A stretch of 64,000 bases of DNA from Xiphydria camelus (taxonomy: Eukaryota; Arthropoda; Insecta; Hymenoptera; Xiphydriidae): assembly GCA_963678675.1 (NCBI GenBank), contig OY783199.1:15012232-15076231 (forward strand). The letters are read 5' to 3'. This document shows, piece after piece, positions 55,017 through 64,000 of this stretch. The notes beneath the pieces are model-generated. The model saw only the letters and a list, made by a program, of their open reading frames with translations, made no database searches and was not told the DNA's origin. The translations under genes and the position numbers were made by a program. Position 1 is the first letter of the stretch, and each line of letters begins with the position of its first letter.

Positions 55017-55380
55017 ATACTGGATGCCTCGCGCAGTTCCACACAGTTGCAGGGACCCCTTCGGCCGGGCTTGGTCGGTATTCGAGCAATTTTTACCGGT
55101 AGAAGTCGAGTCGGTAGTTAGAGTTGGTGTTAATTCGGGAGATCGAAGCGTCTAACTTCGAAATCGTGGATTTGTGAATTATGGTGAGTAATTTCCATTA
55201 TTCACAAATTCACGATTTCGAGATTAGACGCTTCGATATCCCGAATTGACACCAACTCTAATTACCGACTCGACTTCTACCGGTAAAAGTGGCTCGAATA
55301 CCGACCAAGCCCGGCCGAAGAGGTCCCTGCAACTGTGCGGTTCTGTACCCGAGGCATACGAAATACCGGTAGAAGTCGAG
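55017..55380. repeat. Nested foldback
   Basis: Near-complete hairpin centred at ~55190: CAGTTGCAGGGACC, GGCCGGGCTTGGTCGG, ACCGGTAGAAGTCGAGTCGG and inverses. The loop-side block AATTCGGGAGATCGAAG resembles 21226-21618. Confidence 0.8.
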
Positions 55381-55481
55381 TCGGTACCCCGATAGCAAAT
55401 TAAATATTTATTTAAATATTTTTGCCGAGATATCTCAGTGTTGCATTATATAAAGGCCTGTTTTAGCTAAGACCACTTGAA

Positions 55482-55696
55482 GAGTCGGTGGCGCAATTGG
55501 TAGAATGCGAGCATTCCCAGTCTCGAAGCATCTCATCTAAGGAACGCAGGTTCGAATCCCGGTGTGGGCCCCGCGACATTGCACTTTCTCGTCGCGGGAT
55601 CACCCGAGCCCCACACACCTCCGGATTTCTAGCTAAACCTGGGGATGGTGCGTAAATGCATTTCCCTTTCTATAAAAAAAAAAAAAAAAAAAAAAA
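55482..55696 (+). mobile_element. tRNA-derived SINE with A-tail
   Basis: The head has A-box-like TGGCGCAATTGGTAGAATGC and B-box-like GGTTCGAATCC; a ~110-bp tRNA-unrelated body follows and ends in about 23 A residues (55674-55696). This order (Pol III head, body, A-tail) is that of a tRNA-derived SINE, presumably LINE-mobilised. The target duplication is not clear. Confidence 0.75.
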
Positions 55697-55794
55697 TCGA
55701 ATCCCGGAAGGGTTGGAAAAAAAACCGACACCAGTAGGCGGGTTGGCAGGCGGCAGGATAGGCGTGCGCGCCCCCTTTTTGCAAAATCCTACTT

Positions 55795-55990
55795 GCAATT
55801 TAGCAATACGGTATAGCTGACACAGCTATACTGCTTGTCTAAACGAACCAAAATTCCCGCGCAATTTAGCAATACGGTATAGCTGACACAGCTATACTGC
55901 TTGTCTAGATGAACCAGAATTTCCGTGCAATTTAGCGATACGGTACAGCTTACGTAGGCATACTGCACGTCTAAATCAATCAGAATAAAT
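55795..55990 (+). repeat. Tandem repeat, ~65 bp, three copies
   Basis: GCAATTTAGCAATACGGTAT starts units at about 55795, 55860 and 55926; each holds a hairpin TATAGCTGACACAGCTATA. The third unit is diverged. Confidence 0.9.
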
Positions 55991-56175
55991 AACTGGCTCA
56001 ACAGTACAGCGCAGCTTGACACAAACATCACGATATTGTTACTTTAAACATATTAGCTTAGCCATACTCGTCCGGCTGTCTTAAGAAAACTTCTGGCTGT
56101 GGCCACGGTGGCTAGAAATTCTGGTTGGTTCAGCCAGAATTATTGCTCAATTCCCTGAAAATTTTTTTCAGTGCG

Positions 56176-56805
56176 TCCTATCGCGATAACGAGGAAAGCC
56201 ATTTTCATGGTATATTTATGCGTTCTGTCGATCGTGTCTCGGCGCACGCATATGCAACGCAACACGGGTAGTCGGTATCATACATTTAACAGCGTGTGGC
56301 GACGTGACGACCTTCGAGCAGCGCGCTCTATACGCAGCACGGGGCTGCGCGCATACGCATGGCGTAACGAGAGGGATCGGCGGTATAACGCAATACGCGA
56401 TGTGACGAAGAAGCGGAATCCACGAAGTGGTCGAGTGGTTAAAGGGCCATTCCGCGGAGCGTGACGACGAGGGCGATGCCCCATCTTTCCTCTCCCTTTC
56501 CCTCACCTTCCCCGGGCCGCCCTCCTTCACCGCCGCGCTTCCCTCGAATCGACTTCAACAAACCTTGCCCCAATGTCGGGGAGGCACTCACACCTCGCCG
56601 ACTGTACAGGGTTGTTGCATCGATTCTTCGTTATGGGGCGAGCAAGGGGAAGAGCACACACTCGATCCCCGCGTGCAGACTCCCGCAGAGGTCAGTGACC
56701 CCGCTCGCTTCGGCGGCGCTGAATTTTCGCGCCCTGCGTGGAAATTTCGTCCGTAATATTTGTTGGACTACTCGAGACATGACCAGGTGTACTTTTCTAA
56801 TTTTG
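56176..56805. other. CpG-rich unique DNA
   Basis: A tRNA-Ser/Leu-like A-box string occurs near 56428, without a B box. No gene supported. Confidence 0.3.
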
Positions 56806-56809
56806 GGCT

Positions 56810-57290
56810 GAGAAAAATCATTTGGTCGATCAAACCAAAATTTTGAAGACGACGATCAAACTTTTTGGTGAAATGTGGATCCTTCATTTGTTTGATTAAA
56901 GTGTTCACTTTTTGGTTAGAATGCATAACTAAACGTTTGATTGGAGTAACTAAACATTTGGTTGGAATAATTGAATATTTAACGGAGGAAAATAACCCGG
57001 TTGGAATGACAAAATGCATCTGATCAAACGAGTTTAGTTATTCTAACCAAAATACTAGTAAGTTTAACCAAATATCAAATTATTTTGACCACATGTTCAG
57101 TAATTCCAACTACACGTCTAGTTATTCTAATCAGAAAATGATCAGTCAAACCAAACCAGGATGTCGGATTGATTGACCAGGTTATTTTTCTCAGTGTTGG
57201 TTCAACTGACCCGTATTATGGTTGAAATATCTAAGCGTGTCAAACTAGATACGCTTTGTCATTTTAACCTAATTATTTTTCTCAACATGG
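56810..57290. mobile_element. Nested or tandem CACTG-family MITEs
   Basis: Family core motifs occur several times in both orientations (TTGGTTAGAATGCATAAC, TTCTAACCAAAATACTAG, CAGTGTTGGTTCAACTGACC), with terminus-like strings at 56810, 57195 and 57284. Best read as one MITE inserted into another. Confidence 0.55.
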
Positions 57291-57770
57291 AGCGAAAGGA
57301 ACGTCATCTCGTCGCGCTTCTTACAAAAATTAAAATTCACCCAAAGACTTTTGTATTTTTCTCGCAATCAATTTCGTCATCGACCGACGATTCGCCCTTC
57401 TCGCCTCTCCGCGCTTTTTTTCTCGCGGTTGACCTTAAAAATCCCCGACGTACGAAGCGGAAGGACGAGGGAGACTTCTGGAAAGAGTTTCACACTTCGC
57501 TGCGGGCAATATCCGCCCGCGGCGTCGCGCCACTGAATAACGGCCCGGAGAAAGGCGATTGATACGTCTCCGCCGCGTGTCCGCGTGTCCGCGTGTATAT
57601 AGCGACGATTACGTATCGGCGTAACGCTTAATTGAGTAACGGGCACGATGCTCTTCTTCTCGAATCGACCGACGGCGGCGATCGTTTCTCTCTCCGGCTC
57701 CCGTATCTGCAGTTACACAACCCCGAGAATGTTTCCGTTGGGAAGCGAGAGAGAAGCGATTAATGGATCA
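57291..57770. other. Unique DNA without supported gene
   Basis: No feature seen. Confidence 0.3.
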
Positions 57771-57778
57771 TGAGACTA

Positions 57779-58016
57779 CACCGAGAAAAATAATTCGGTC
57801 AGTCAAACCAAAATCTTGGAGACGGTGACCGAATTGTTTGGTGAAATATGGATTCTCCATCTGTTTAGTTAAACTGACTGTTTTTTGACTAGGTAACTGA
57901 ATATTTGGTTGGAATAACTTGATATTTGGCTCAATTGACCAGTATTTTGGTTCGATTGACCGAACGTGTTCAATTGGTTACATTTTATTATTTTGATCTA
58001 ATTATTTTTTTCAGGG
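57779..58016. mobile_element. CACTG-family MITE, TA duplication
   Basis: CACCGAGAAAAATAATTCGG to CTAATTATTTTTTTCAGGG; TA at 57777-57778 and 58017-58018. Confidence 0.7.
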
Positions 58017-58039
58017 TATGAATAAAAAAGCGATTCGGT

Positions 58040-58217
58040 GAGGAATCGCGCGACTTTTTCATTAGAATACCTAATTAAACATTTGGTCAGAATAACTAAA
58101 TATTTAGCTAGAATAACACAATATTTGGTTGAATTTACCAGTATTTTTGTTAGAATAACTGAACGCAATTAAAAAGAAGCCCTCTTTGTCATTTTAACCT
58201 AATTTTCTTTCTCACTG
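58040..58217. mobile_element. CACTG-family MITE, left end lost
   Basis: TTTGGTCAGAATAACTAAAT, TTTTGTTAGAATAACTGAAC and right end CTAATTTTCTTTCTCACTG. Confidence 0.55.
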
Positions 58218-59635
58218 TACGTATGACGTCACCTTGTATCTCAAGACTCGCGATGAACATTCGAGGAAGATTTATGGGAATAAATTAATTGAAACGCATC
58301 TCGAGTCTCTCTCCGTAGACGAAATTTCTTTATTTTTCTTTTAAAATCGTTGCGCCAAGTCGGTTTTTTAATTTTACTCATCTCTAAAGTGTACTTAACG
58401 GTCCTCCTCGGCCTCGAACTCTTATCTCGAACTTTGCACTTATTTACTAGACCCGCTCGTTCACAGTGCGATTATCGCGCGCGGAGAATGGAATCTGCGG
58501 GAATTTTTTCGAAATTCCCCTTGGAACTTCGCGCGGGGACTCTCGAGGCCACACCCTCTTATCTGTTCCTCCGCGCCGGAGGGTCGACGAGGCGCGTACG
58601 TGCTTCGTTTGGAAAGAGAAGGGTCGAACGAACACGCGCGCACGCTACGCGGTTTTAACGCACCGCAGACGTTCTTACGCATTCCCGCCGCAGTCAATCG
58701 TGTATTGCCGTTCGCATTACGTACGCGCGTCACCTTTTTTTGCCGAGCTTATCGCCGACGCGTCCTCGACCCTCGTGCGGTCGCTCGAAATATTTTCGTC
58801 ACGTCCGGAGAAAAAAAGCGACGTCGGTCGTGATCCGCGTTGGATCGACTACATAAGCAATCTCATTATTATCAGTTATCTTCGTTCTTTCCGTACGAAA
58901 CGATAGAGTGGAGCGTAATTATTTGTTTTTCGTCGACGGCAGACAAATATCGCATTACCCGTCGACCTTTTGTCGGGGGGTTCACGAAGGGTTATTAATT
59001 CGAGTGCAGCGCGCTTCGCTGCCATTTTTTCCCCACTGGCTTTGATATTCGGGAAGGTAAAAAAAACCGGATGTGGCCCTCCTACAATGTGCAGCGAATG
59101 ACGAATCGCGACTAAAAGCGAGACGGCTTTTGTCTCTGGTCCTATGAAGACCGGCAAAATTGGCCGATCGCGCAGTTCGGATGAGATCGGTGGTCAATAG
59201 AGCAGGTTTGGAGTACGGACGACGTTCGACGGAGAGGAGGCGGACAGATAAAGGAGTAGGAGAAAAATTAACGCGGTCTGCTGCGCCTTATAAAAGTTCT
59301 TTGTGCGGCCGCGGAAGCTTCGCCTTTATATCTGTCTGAAATCTCGCTCCGTGGCTCGGATGGAGGGTGAAACGCACGACAGAAAATCCTCAAGGCCTCC
59401 CTTTGTGTGTGCTCTTCGAGTTGTAGGTCGCGTTGCGTCACGCGCAACGCTCGCCGTGCCGTCTACTTCGTCGCTAATTATCAGAACGATACTCGATTCC
59501 GCGAAGCCGGTACGATCCGCGCGGCGCGGTGAAAACCGACCTTCCGCGAACGAGGCGATGGATATTCGAGGATAGAGAAAAAGAGCGTTTCGAACGGGGC
59601 TTTCCGTCATCCAGTCGTATTGGAATGACTCGATT
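58218..59635. other. CpG-rich unique DNA
   Basis: Frames of up to 146 codons on both strands overlap each other; none has a domain. Confidence 0.35.
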
Positions 59636-59639
59636 TTGT

Positions 59640-59940
59640 CGTGTAGAATTGCTGGCTAATACTGCTGGAGAGTAATTCGGTCTTTTAAAGAAAGAATTCA
59701 TATTTTTAAATTCAATCATTATTCGTTATGCATATTTAATATCACGCGAAAAAGAGAATGCCCGAAAAAATAATTACTCGCTGTGTTATGAGTGCGTTTC
59801 TTTCTACGACATTGTCACGTCATCGATACGTAAGACAAACGCACTTATGCCAAGCAACAAATGCGAGAGAAATAGGTACGATATATATATGATGACGTAG
59901 ATGCATTCTTAAATATCGTTTTCCGGCTTAGAATACAGGA
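59640..59940. repeat. Dispersed repeat, copy 1
   Basis: Shares CATATTTTTAAATTCAAT, TTTAATATCACGCGAAAA, ACGACATTGTCACGTC-type and ATCGTTTTCCGGCTTAGA blocks with 63215-63470 in the same order. Confidence 0.65.
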
Positions 59941-61755
59941 TAAATAATTTTGTCCAAATTTTTCGAATCTGCAATAAAAAAATGTGTAGAAAAATCGAAT
60001 TCCGTTAAGATTCGGAGTTTAGAGACAATTAGATATCTCCGCTCGGTTCGGAAACAGAAAAATCATTGATAGACAAAGTGCTAAAATAACGCATCGAGCG
60101 ATTCACCGACGCGTGCATCGGAGGACGGACAGTTTATGTACTTGAAAACGTCACGAGTACCGCGAAAGGGCGTCCCCTCCGCCCGCGAGACTCATAGTAA
60201 CGCGCGACACAGGTGCGAGGGAGATTATAAACGCGGGCAATATATAAAAAGAAGAAGTCCACAGCATCGCGGCACCGTCGTCTCTCCCATAACGCGCTCC
60301 CGACCGTTCTATTCGTTTGGTCGCCTTCCGTAGGTTAGGTTAGCCCCCCCTCCCGGTTCTGGTGGGGGTACATGACCCGCGTTCGCCTCGATCTTCTCGC
60401 TCGCCGCGCTACAGTCGCCTCGCGTCCGTCGTTGCGTGTGTACGGACCGTGTTCCCGTACCCCGCGTGCCCCCGTACTCGTGCTCGGATCGCCTCGTGCT
60501 GCCGCAAGGACGCGTTGGTATTTCACGGGGGTCCTGGACGCGGCGGATAAGTTTCGCGTCCCTCGAAGCCGCGTACCTCGGAACGGCGTTCGTCGAAAAT
60601 AAGTGGCGCGCTTCTGGCGTCTTCACAGTTTTCGTTCGCAAGTGTTTACGTCGATGTTTGAACGGGAAGCAAGGAAATAGAAGGCGTCGTTCGGCTGCGC
60701 CCCGTACGTGTAAATACATATCCCCCGCCGCGACTCGTTCGTCCCGCTGTATAGTAGCGTATAGGAATAAAAGAAAGAAGGACGACAGACTCCCAATTCA
60801 ACATCGGCAAGCCGTCACTTCCCCGACAACGAACGGAGTCCTTCCCTTCGTATCGCGGCAACAAAACTGATCTCTCCTCCGAGGGGCGCCGCGGAAATAG
60901 CGACGGGGAGGAGCCAATCGCCGTCGTCGAATCTCCGCGCGGAAAAAGCGCGTGCTCCCCGTAGCAGCGCGTGGAACGAGCGGCCAGACGGAAGGGACCC
61001 GAATTGATCGAGCGGTGGATACGCGAATCGAGGGACACGATCCGACGGCAAAAAGGAGAAGGCTCCGAGGATTCCAAGCGTCGCGTACTTTGGCGTGCAC
61101 CCTCTCTGTTCGTGTTTTTTTTTTAATGCCCGCGAGTAATGCCTGCCGCCGTCGCCGCCACGACGCGTAAACGTGCGGTGAGTCGGAGAGGAAGGACGTG
61201 GAGGAATTATCTCTGCCGTCGGGCGGAGGAGGAATAGTGTGTCGAGAGTGCTTCGGAGGGGAATCTCAACGCGCGTGTTTCGGGAGTGCTCGCCGCGCTG
61301 TGTGTCTCTAATGGTTTTTGAAAACATCAAGATGAGAAATCCCGGGTTCCTCTCCGAGGATCCCCGGCACGGATACATACAGTACATAAGGTAAGCGCAC
61401 TTTATCGCGTGGGTCCAGTCCAATAATGATTACCGTACGGCGGCCTGTGGTACGCGAACGACGAGCCGCTGATAATATCCTCCTTCCGACGGATCCGTGG
61501 AAAATTGGCTTCGCGGAAAGCCGTAGTCACGTTGATACGCACGTTCCTACGTGGAAACGGCGCTCATTGCAGCACTCGCTTCGCGTAATGACACGTGCCG
61601 CGAGAATGCGTGCGCCGGGCAGGCGTCAGCTCGGTGAAGGAGTACCTTGTACTGAGCGCGGATTAGGTACTCTGCTGGTATATAGGGCGGGATCTCGTGT
61701 GCCTGAAGTTCCGAACGTTCATTTGAACGAGAAATTTCGACTTTAAGAGATTATA
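59941..61755. other. CpG-rich unique DNA
   Basis: Long opposing frames (for example 60815-61423 minus, 202 codons) are compositional and lack domains. No gene called. Confidence 0.35.
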
Positions 61756-61759
61756 GCCA

Positions 61760-61903
61760 CACGAGGAAAAATAATTAATTAGATCTACTGAAAATTACTT
61801 GCGGGGTCGCAAGTAATTAATTATTCCACAGCATTGTAAGGAAATATTTAATTCAGGTAATAAAAAATGTCGATGTAAGTATAAATAATTACTTGCGACC
61901 TCG
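61760..61903. mobile_element. Truncated MITE related to 31011-31274
   Basis: CACGAGGAAAAATAATTAAT start, GATCTACTGAAAATTACTTG and AATTACTTGCGACCTCG; its right part is lost where the next MITE begins. Confidence 0.55.
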
Positions 61904-62161
61904 CACCGAGAAAAAATAATTAGGTTAAAATGACAAAACACATGTAGTCGAACGCTTTTAGTTATTCTAACTGAAATACCGGTCAGTTGAATTAAGTATT
62001 AAGTTACTCCAACGAAATATTTAGATATATCAACCAAACGTTCAGTTATTCTAACCAAAAATTGGTCAGTCTAACCAAACAGATGGAGGATTCATATTTA
62101 ACCAAACGGTTTGATCATCTCCAGGATTTTGGTTAAATTCACCGAGTTATTCTTCTCAGTG
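61904..62161. mobile_element. CACTG-family MITE
   Basis: CACCGAGAAAAAATAATTAG to CGAGTTATTCTTCTCAGTG. Well-preserved interior (TTATTCTAACCAAAAATTGG, AACCAAACAGATGGAGG). Flanks CG and TA differ. Confidence 0.7.
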
Positions 62162-63110
62162 TACATCGGATGATGGTAAACAAATACGCTATCGAATAAC
62201 TCGTGTCCGGGTACACTTTCCGTTCGCCTCATTTCCCCCCTCTTCGCCTTATCTCGTATCGTTGCAAAATCGTCTTACCGGATTTCGCGACCCGTATTGT
62301 CATCGCAAAATTCGGACGCCAGATTTTTCCCACGCGAACGGTAAAACGCGTTGCCGCTAGCGGCGATACGCGCGCGTGGAATAGCTGAGTGAGTCAAGGT
62401 TTCTCTCCGTGAATCTGGAAACGCAGGCCGCGCGAAGAAAGAGGGTCGGGTCTCGCTCGTTGGGTTAGGTCGACGGGGAATTTTTATCTCCTCGCGCGAG
62501 ATACGCTTCCGCGTTAAAACCGGCTCGAGTTTCGGCGGAGCCGCGCGGACCCGTGCGCCGACACCGTTACGCGACGGTCCAGTTCGGAAGAAGCGTTGCA
62601 ATACCGCTCCGGCAACGAGAGCGGCGGCCGTGTCTTTTGTTTCTCGTTCGACAGCACGTGTCCGCCCGTTTTCTCCCCGCGCCGCTACATTGTCCTCGTC
62701 CCCGCGGCGCACAGCGCGTCGCTTCTGTTCCTCTCGTTCCCTCCCGTTCGAGAGAGCCGTCCACCGTCCTTCTCGGGCGCTAAAGCGCGAGTATTTACGT
62801 TATCGGAGGACCTCTGACGCTCGGACGGGAGACGACGTTGCGAAAGGCTCTTTGAAAGTGACGCCGGCGTAACCGTCCCTCGGTTTATGTATCCTTTGAT
62901 GTTCCTCCGATAAGACGGCGAGCGTAGCCAGCGGCCTTCGAAGCTCGAAGGTTTGGACGGTTCCGTCGTTATGGCGGAATTGCCCCGCGGCTGATTTCAT
63001 TTACCGACGCTGAGCTCGGTTCTGACAACCGACGATTTCCACAGGCAGGGACAGCGTTTCGCTAGAATTCTGAAACTGAGCGGAGTTCGATCGAAATGTA
63101 GCATCGCTGA
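62162..63110. other. CpG-rich unique DNA
   Basis: No supported feature; frames on both strands at 62203-63000 are compositional. Confidence 0.35.
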
Positions 63111-63116
63111 AGCCTG

Positions 63117-63720
63117 CACTGAGAGAAATAATTAGGTTAAAATGACAAAACGCCATCTAGTTTGTCGTGTTTAGTTGTTCCGACGAAAAATACTAGTTAA
63201 TTCGGTTTTTAAGTAAAAAAGATATTCATATTTTTAAATTCAATTTTTAATATATATACATATTAAATATCACATGAAAAGGGAAGTATCCGAAGGAATA
63301 ATTATTTATCGAGTTATAAATGCGTTTCTCTACAACATCGTGACGTCGAAACGCCCGAAAAATGCATTTATGCTAAGTTGCGAGTGCGAGAGAGATAGAC
63401 TCACAGCACGACGACATAGCTGCATTTAAAAATGTCGTTTTCCAGCTCAGATAAGGCCGAAAATAAAAAATGAAAAAATTCAGGGTAGTTAATTTTCCTC
63501 ACATTTTATGAATCGCGATAACAAAATTGCTTAAAACCGAATTGGACCAAATAGATATCTAGTTATTCTAACTAAATGTTTAGTTATTCCAATCATACGT
63601 CTAATTATAGTCAAAAATTAATCAGTTTAACCAAATACACGGAGGATTCATATTTCATCAAACGATTTAATCATCATCTCCAAGACTTTAGTTTGATCGA
63701 CCAGCTTATTTTTCTCAATA
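63117..63720. mobile_element. CACTG-family MITE split by a nested repeat
   Basis: CACTGAGAGAAATAATTAGG on the left and CCAGCTTATTTTTCTCAATA on the right; the interior is interrupted by 63215-63470. Confidence 0.65.
63215..63470. repeat. Dispersed repeat, copy 2
   Basis: Aligns to 59640-59940 (CATATTTTTAAATTCAAT, AATATCACATGAAAAG, GTCGTTTTCCAGCTCAGAT). Inserted within the 63117-63720 MITE. Confidence 0.65.
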
Positions 63721-64000
63721 CAACGTGGAGTCTCCCAATTTTGTAATTGCGGTTGGTCACGTTACCATCGTCTTTCGAAAGCCGGTCTCCTTATCTCCCG
63801 AGATACGATTGGCGCGACGGCCGAAGTAGGTACACGCCGTATTCGAGTCTCGCGATGCCAGAAAGCCGGTGTAACGAATTCGCCCGGCCTGGAGTCGAAG
63901 TAGAAAGTATTGGGTAACGGCGGGATTTTTTCACCGCATTCTTTCTCGCGCGTATAATCGTCGTTCATTATCGAACGACGACAGTCGATTCCCGTATTCA

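Larger units (their letters stand above)
54665..56173. mobile_element. CACTG element, 1509 bp, CG duplication, with three nested repeats
   Basis: CACTGAAAAAAATCTT at 54665 and its near-inverse AATTTTTTTCAGTG ending 56173; CG at 54663-54664 and 56174-56175. Subterminal GCTAGAAA / CTTTCTAGC, TTCTGGCTG and AACAGCAATA motifs are inverted between the ends. It hosts a foldback (55017-55380), a SINE (55482-55696) and a tandem array (55795-55990). No transposase. Confidence 0.8.

Noticed and set aside
56418..56480. tRNA-Ser/Leu-like A box (GTGGTCGAGTGGTTAAAG)
   Set aside because: No B box, no closing acceptor stem.
60815..61423. 202-codon minus-strand frame and neighbours at 60309-61170
   Set aside because: High-GC compositional ORFs on both strands with no recognisable motif or splice context.

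Overview
The window looks like gene-poor, transposon-rich nuclear DNA of an insect, most likely a hymenopteran such as an ant. That assignment is inference: introns are short (about 80-100 bp, apart from one 862 bp intron 1) with canonical GT/AG borders, there is no CpG depletion, and AT-rich repeats alternate with CpG-rich unique DNA. I find no convincing host gene. Every well-supported coding sequence lies inside a mobile or palindromic element.

Layout. 1-5.8 kb holds repeat relics: a duplicated block around a decayed Cys-rich transposon tail and a tRNA-like sequence, a small MITE, a foldback with an internal tandem array, a Helitron-like 3' end and palindromic repeats. 5846-12956 is an apparently intact 7.1 kb DNA transposon with CACGG termini. 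It encodes a 7-exon SAM-domain protein (487 aa) and, beginning 1 nt after that stop codon, an 801-aa zinc-finger/DDE transposase of CMC/Plavaka-like type. 13-17 kb is small MITEs and a 1.4 kb TIR element. 17376-24216 is one huge inverted repeat (arms about 3.1-3.4 kb) that has captured a TRAIP/NOPO-like RING plus coiled-coil gene in both arms. 24-36 kb is CpG-rich unique DNA dotted with MITEs. 36106-37911 is a nest of foldbacks carrying tRNA-like modules and a Cys-rich ORF. 40444-44442 is a foldback split by an apparently intact 3.37 kb transposon with a 3-exon DUF7869-type gene (609 aa). 45332-47115 is an inverted-repeat element filled with ~250 bp tandem units. 47-64 kb is mostly CpG-rich unique DNA with more MITEs, a nested CACTG element (54665-56173) and a tRNA-derived SINE.

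How the parts fit. Many short elements end in CACGG/CACTG/CACAG...CNGTG and show identical 2-bp target duplications that are always pyrimidine-purine (CG, CA, TA, TG). The 7.1 kb autonomous element shares these termini and a CG duplication, so it, or a relative, could mobilise them. Several nested insertions can be dated and bounded without outside data, because the mirror arm or a paralogous copy in this same window preserves the empty site (AAAT for the DUF7869 element; TTA twice; TA once). The two arms of the giant palindrome are about 90% alike in introns but diverge sharply in parts of the coiled-coil exons. This is the oddest signal in the window.
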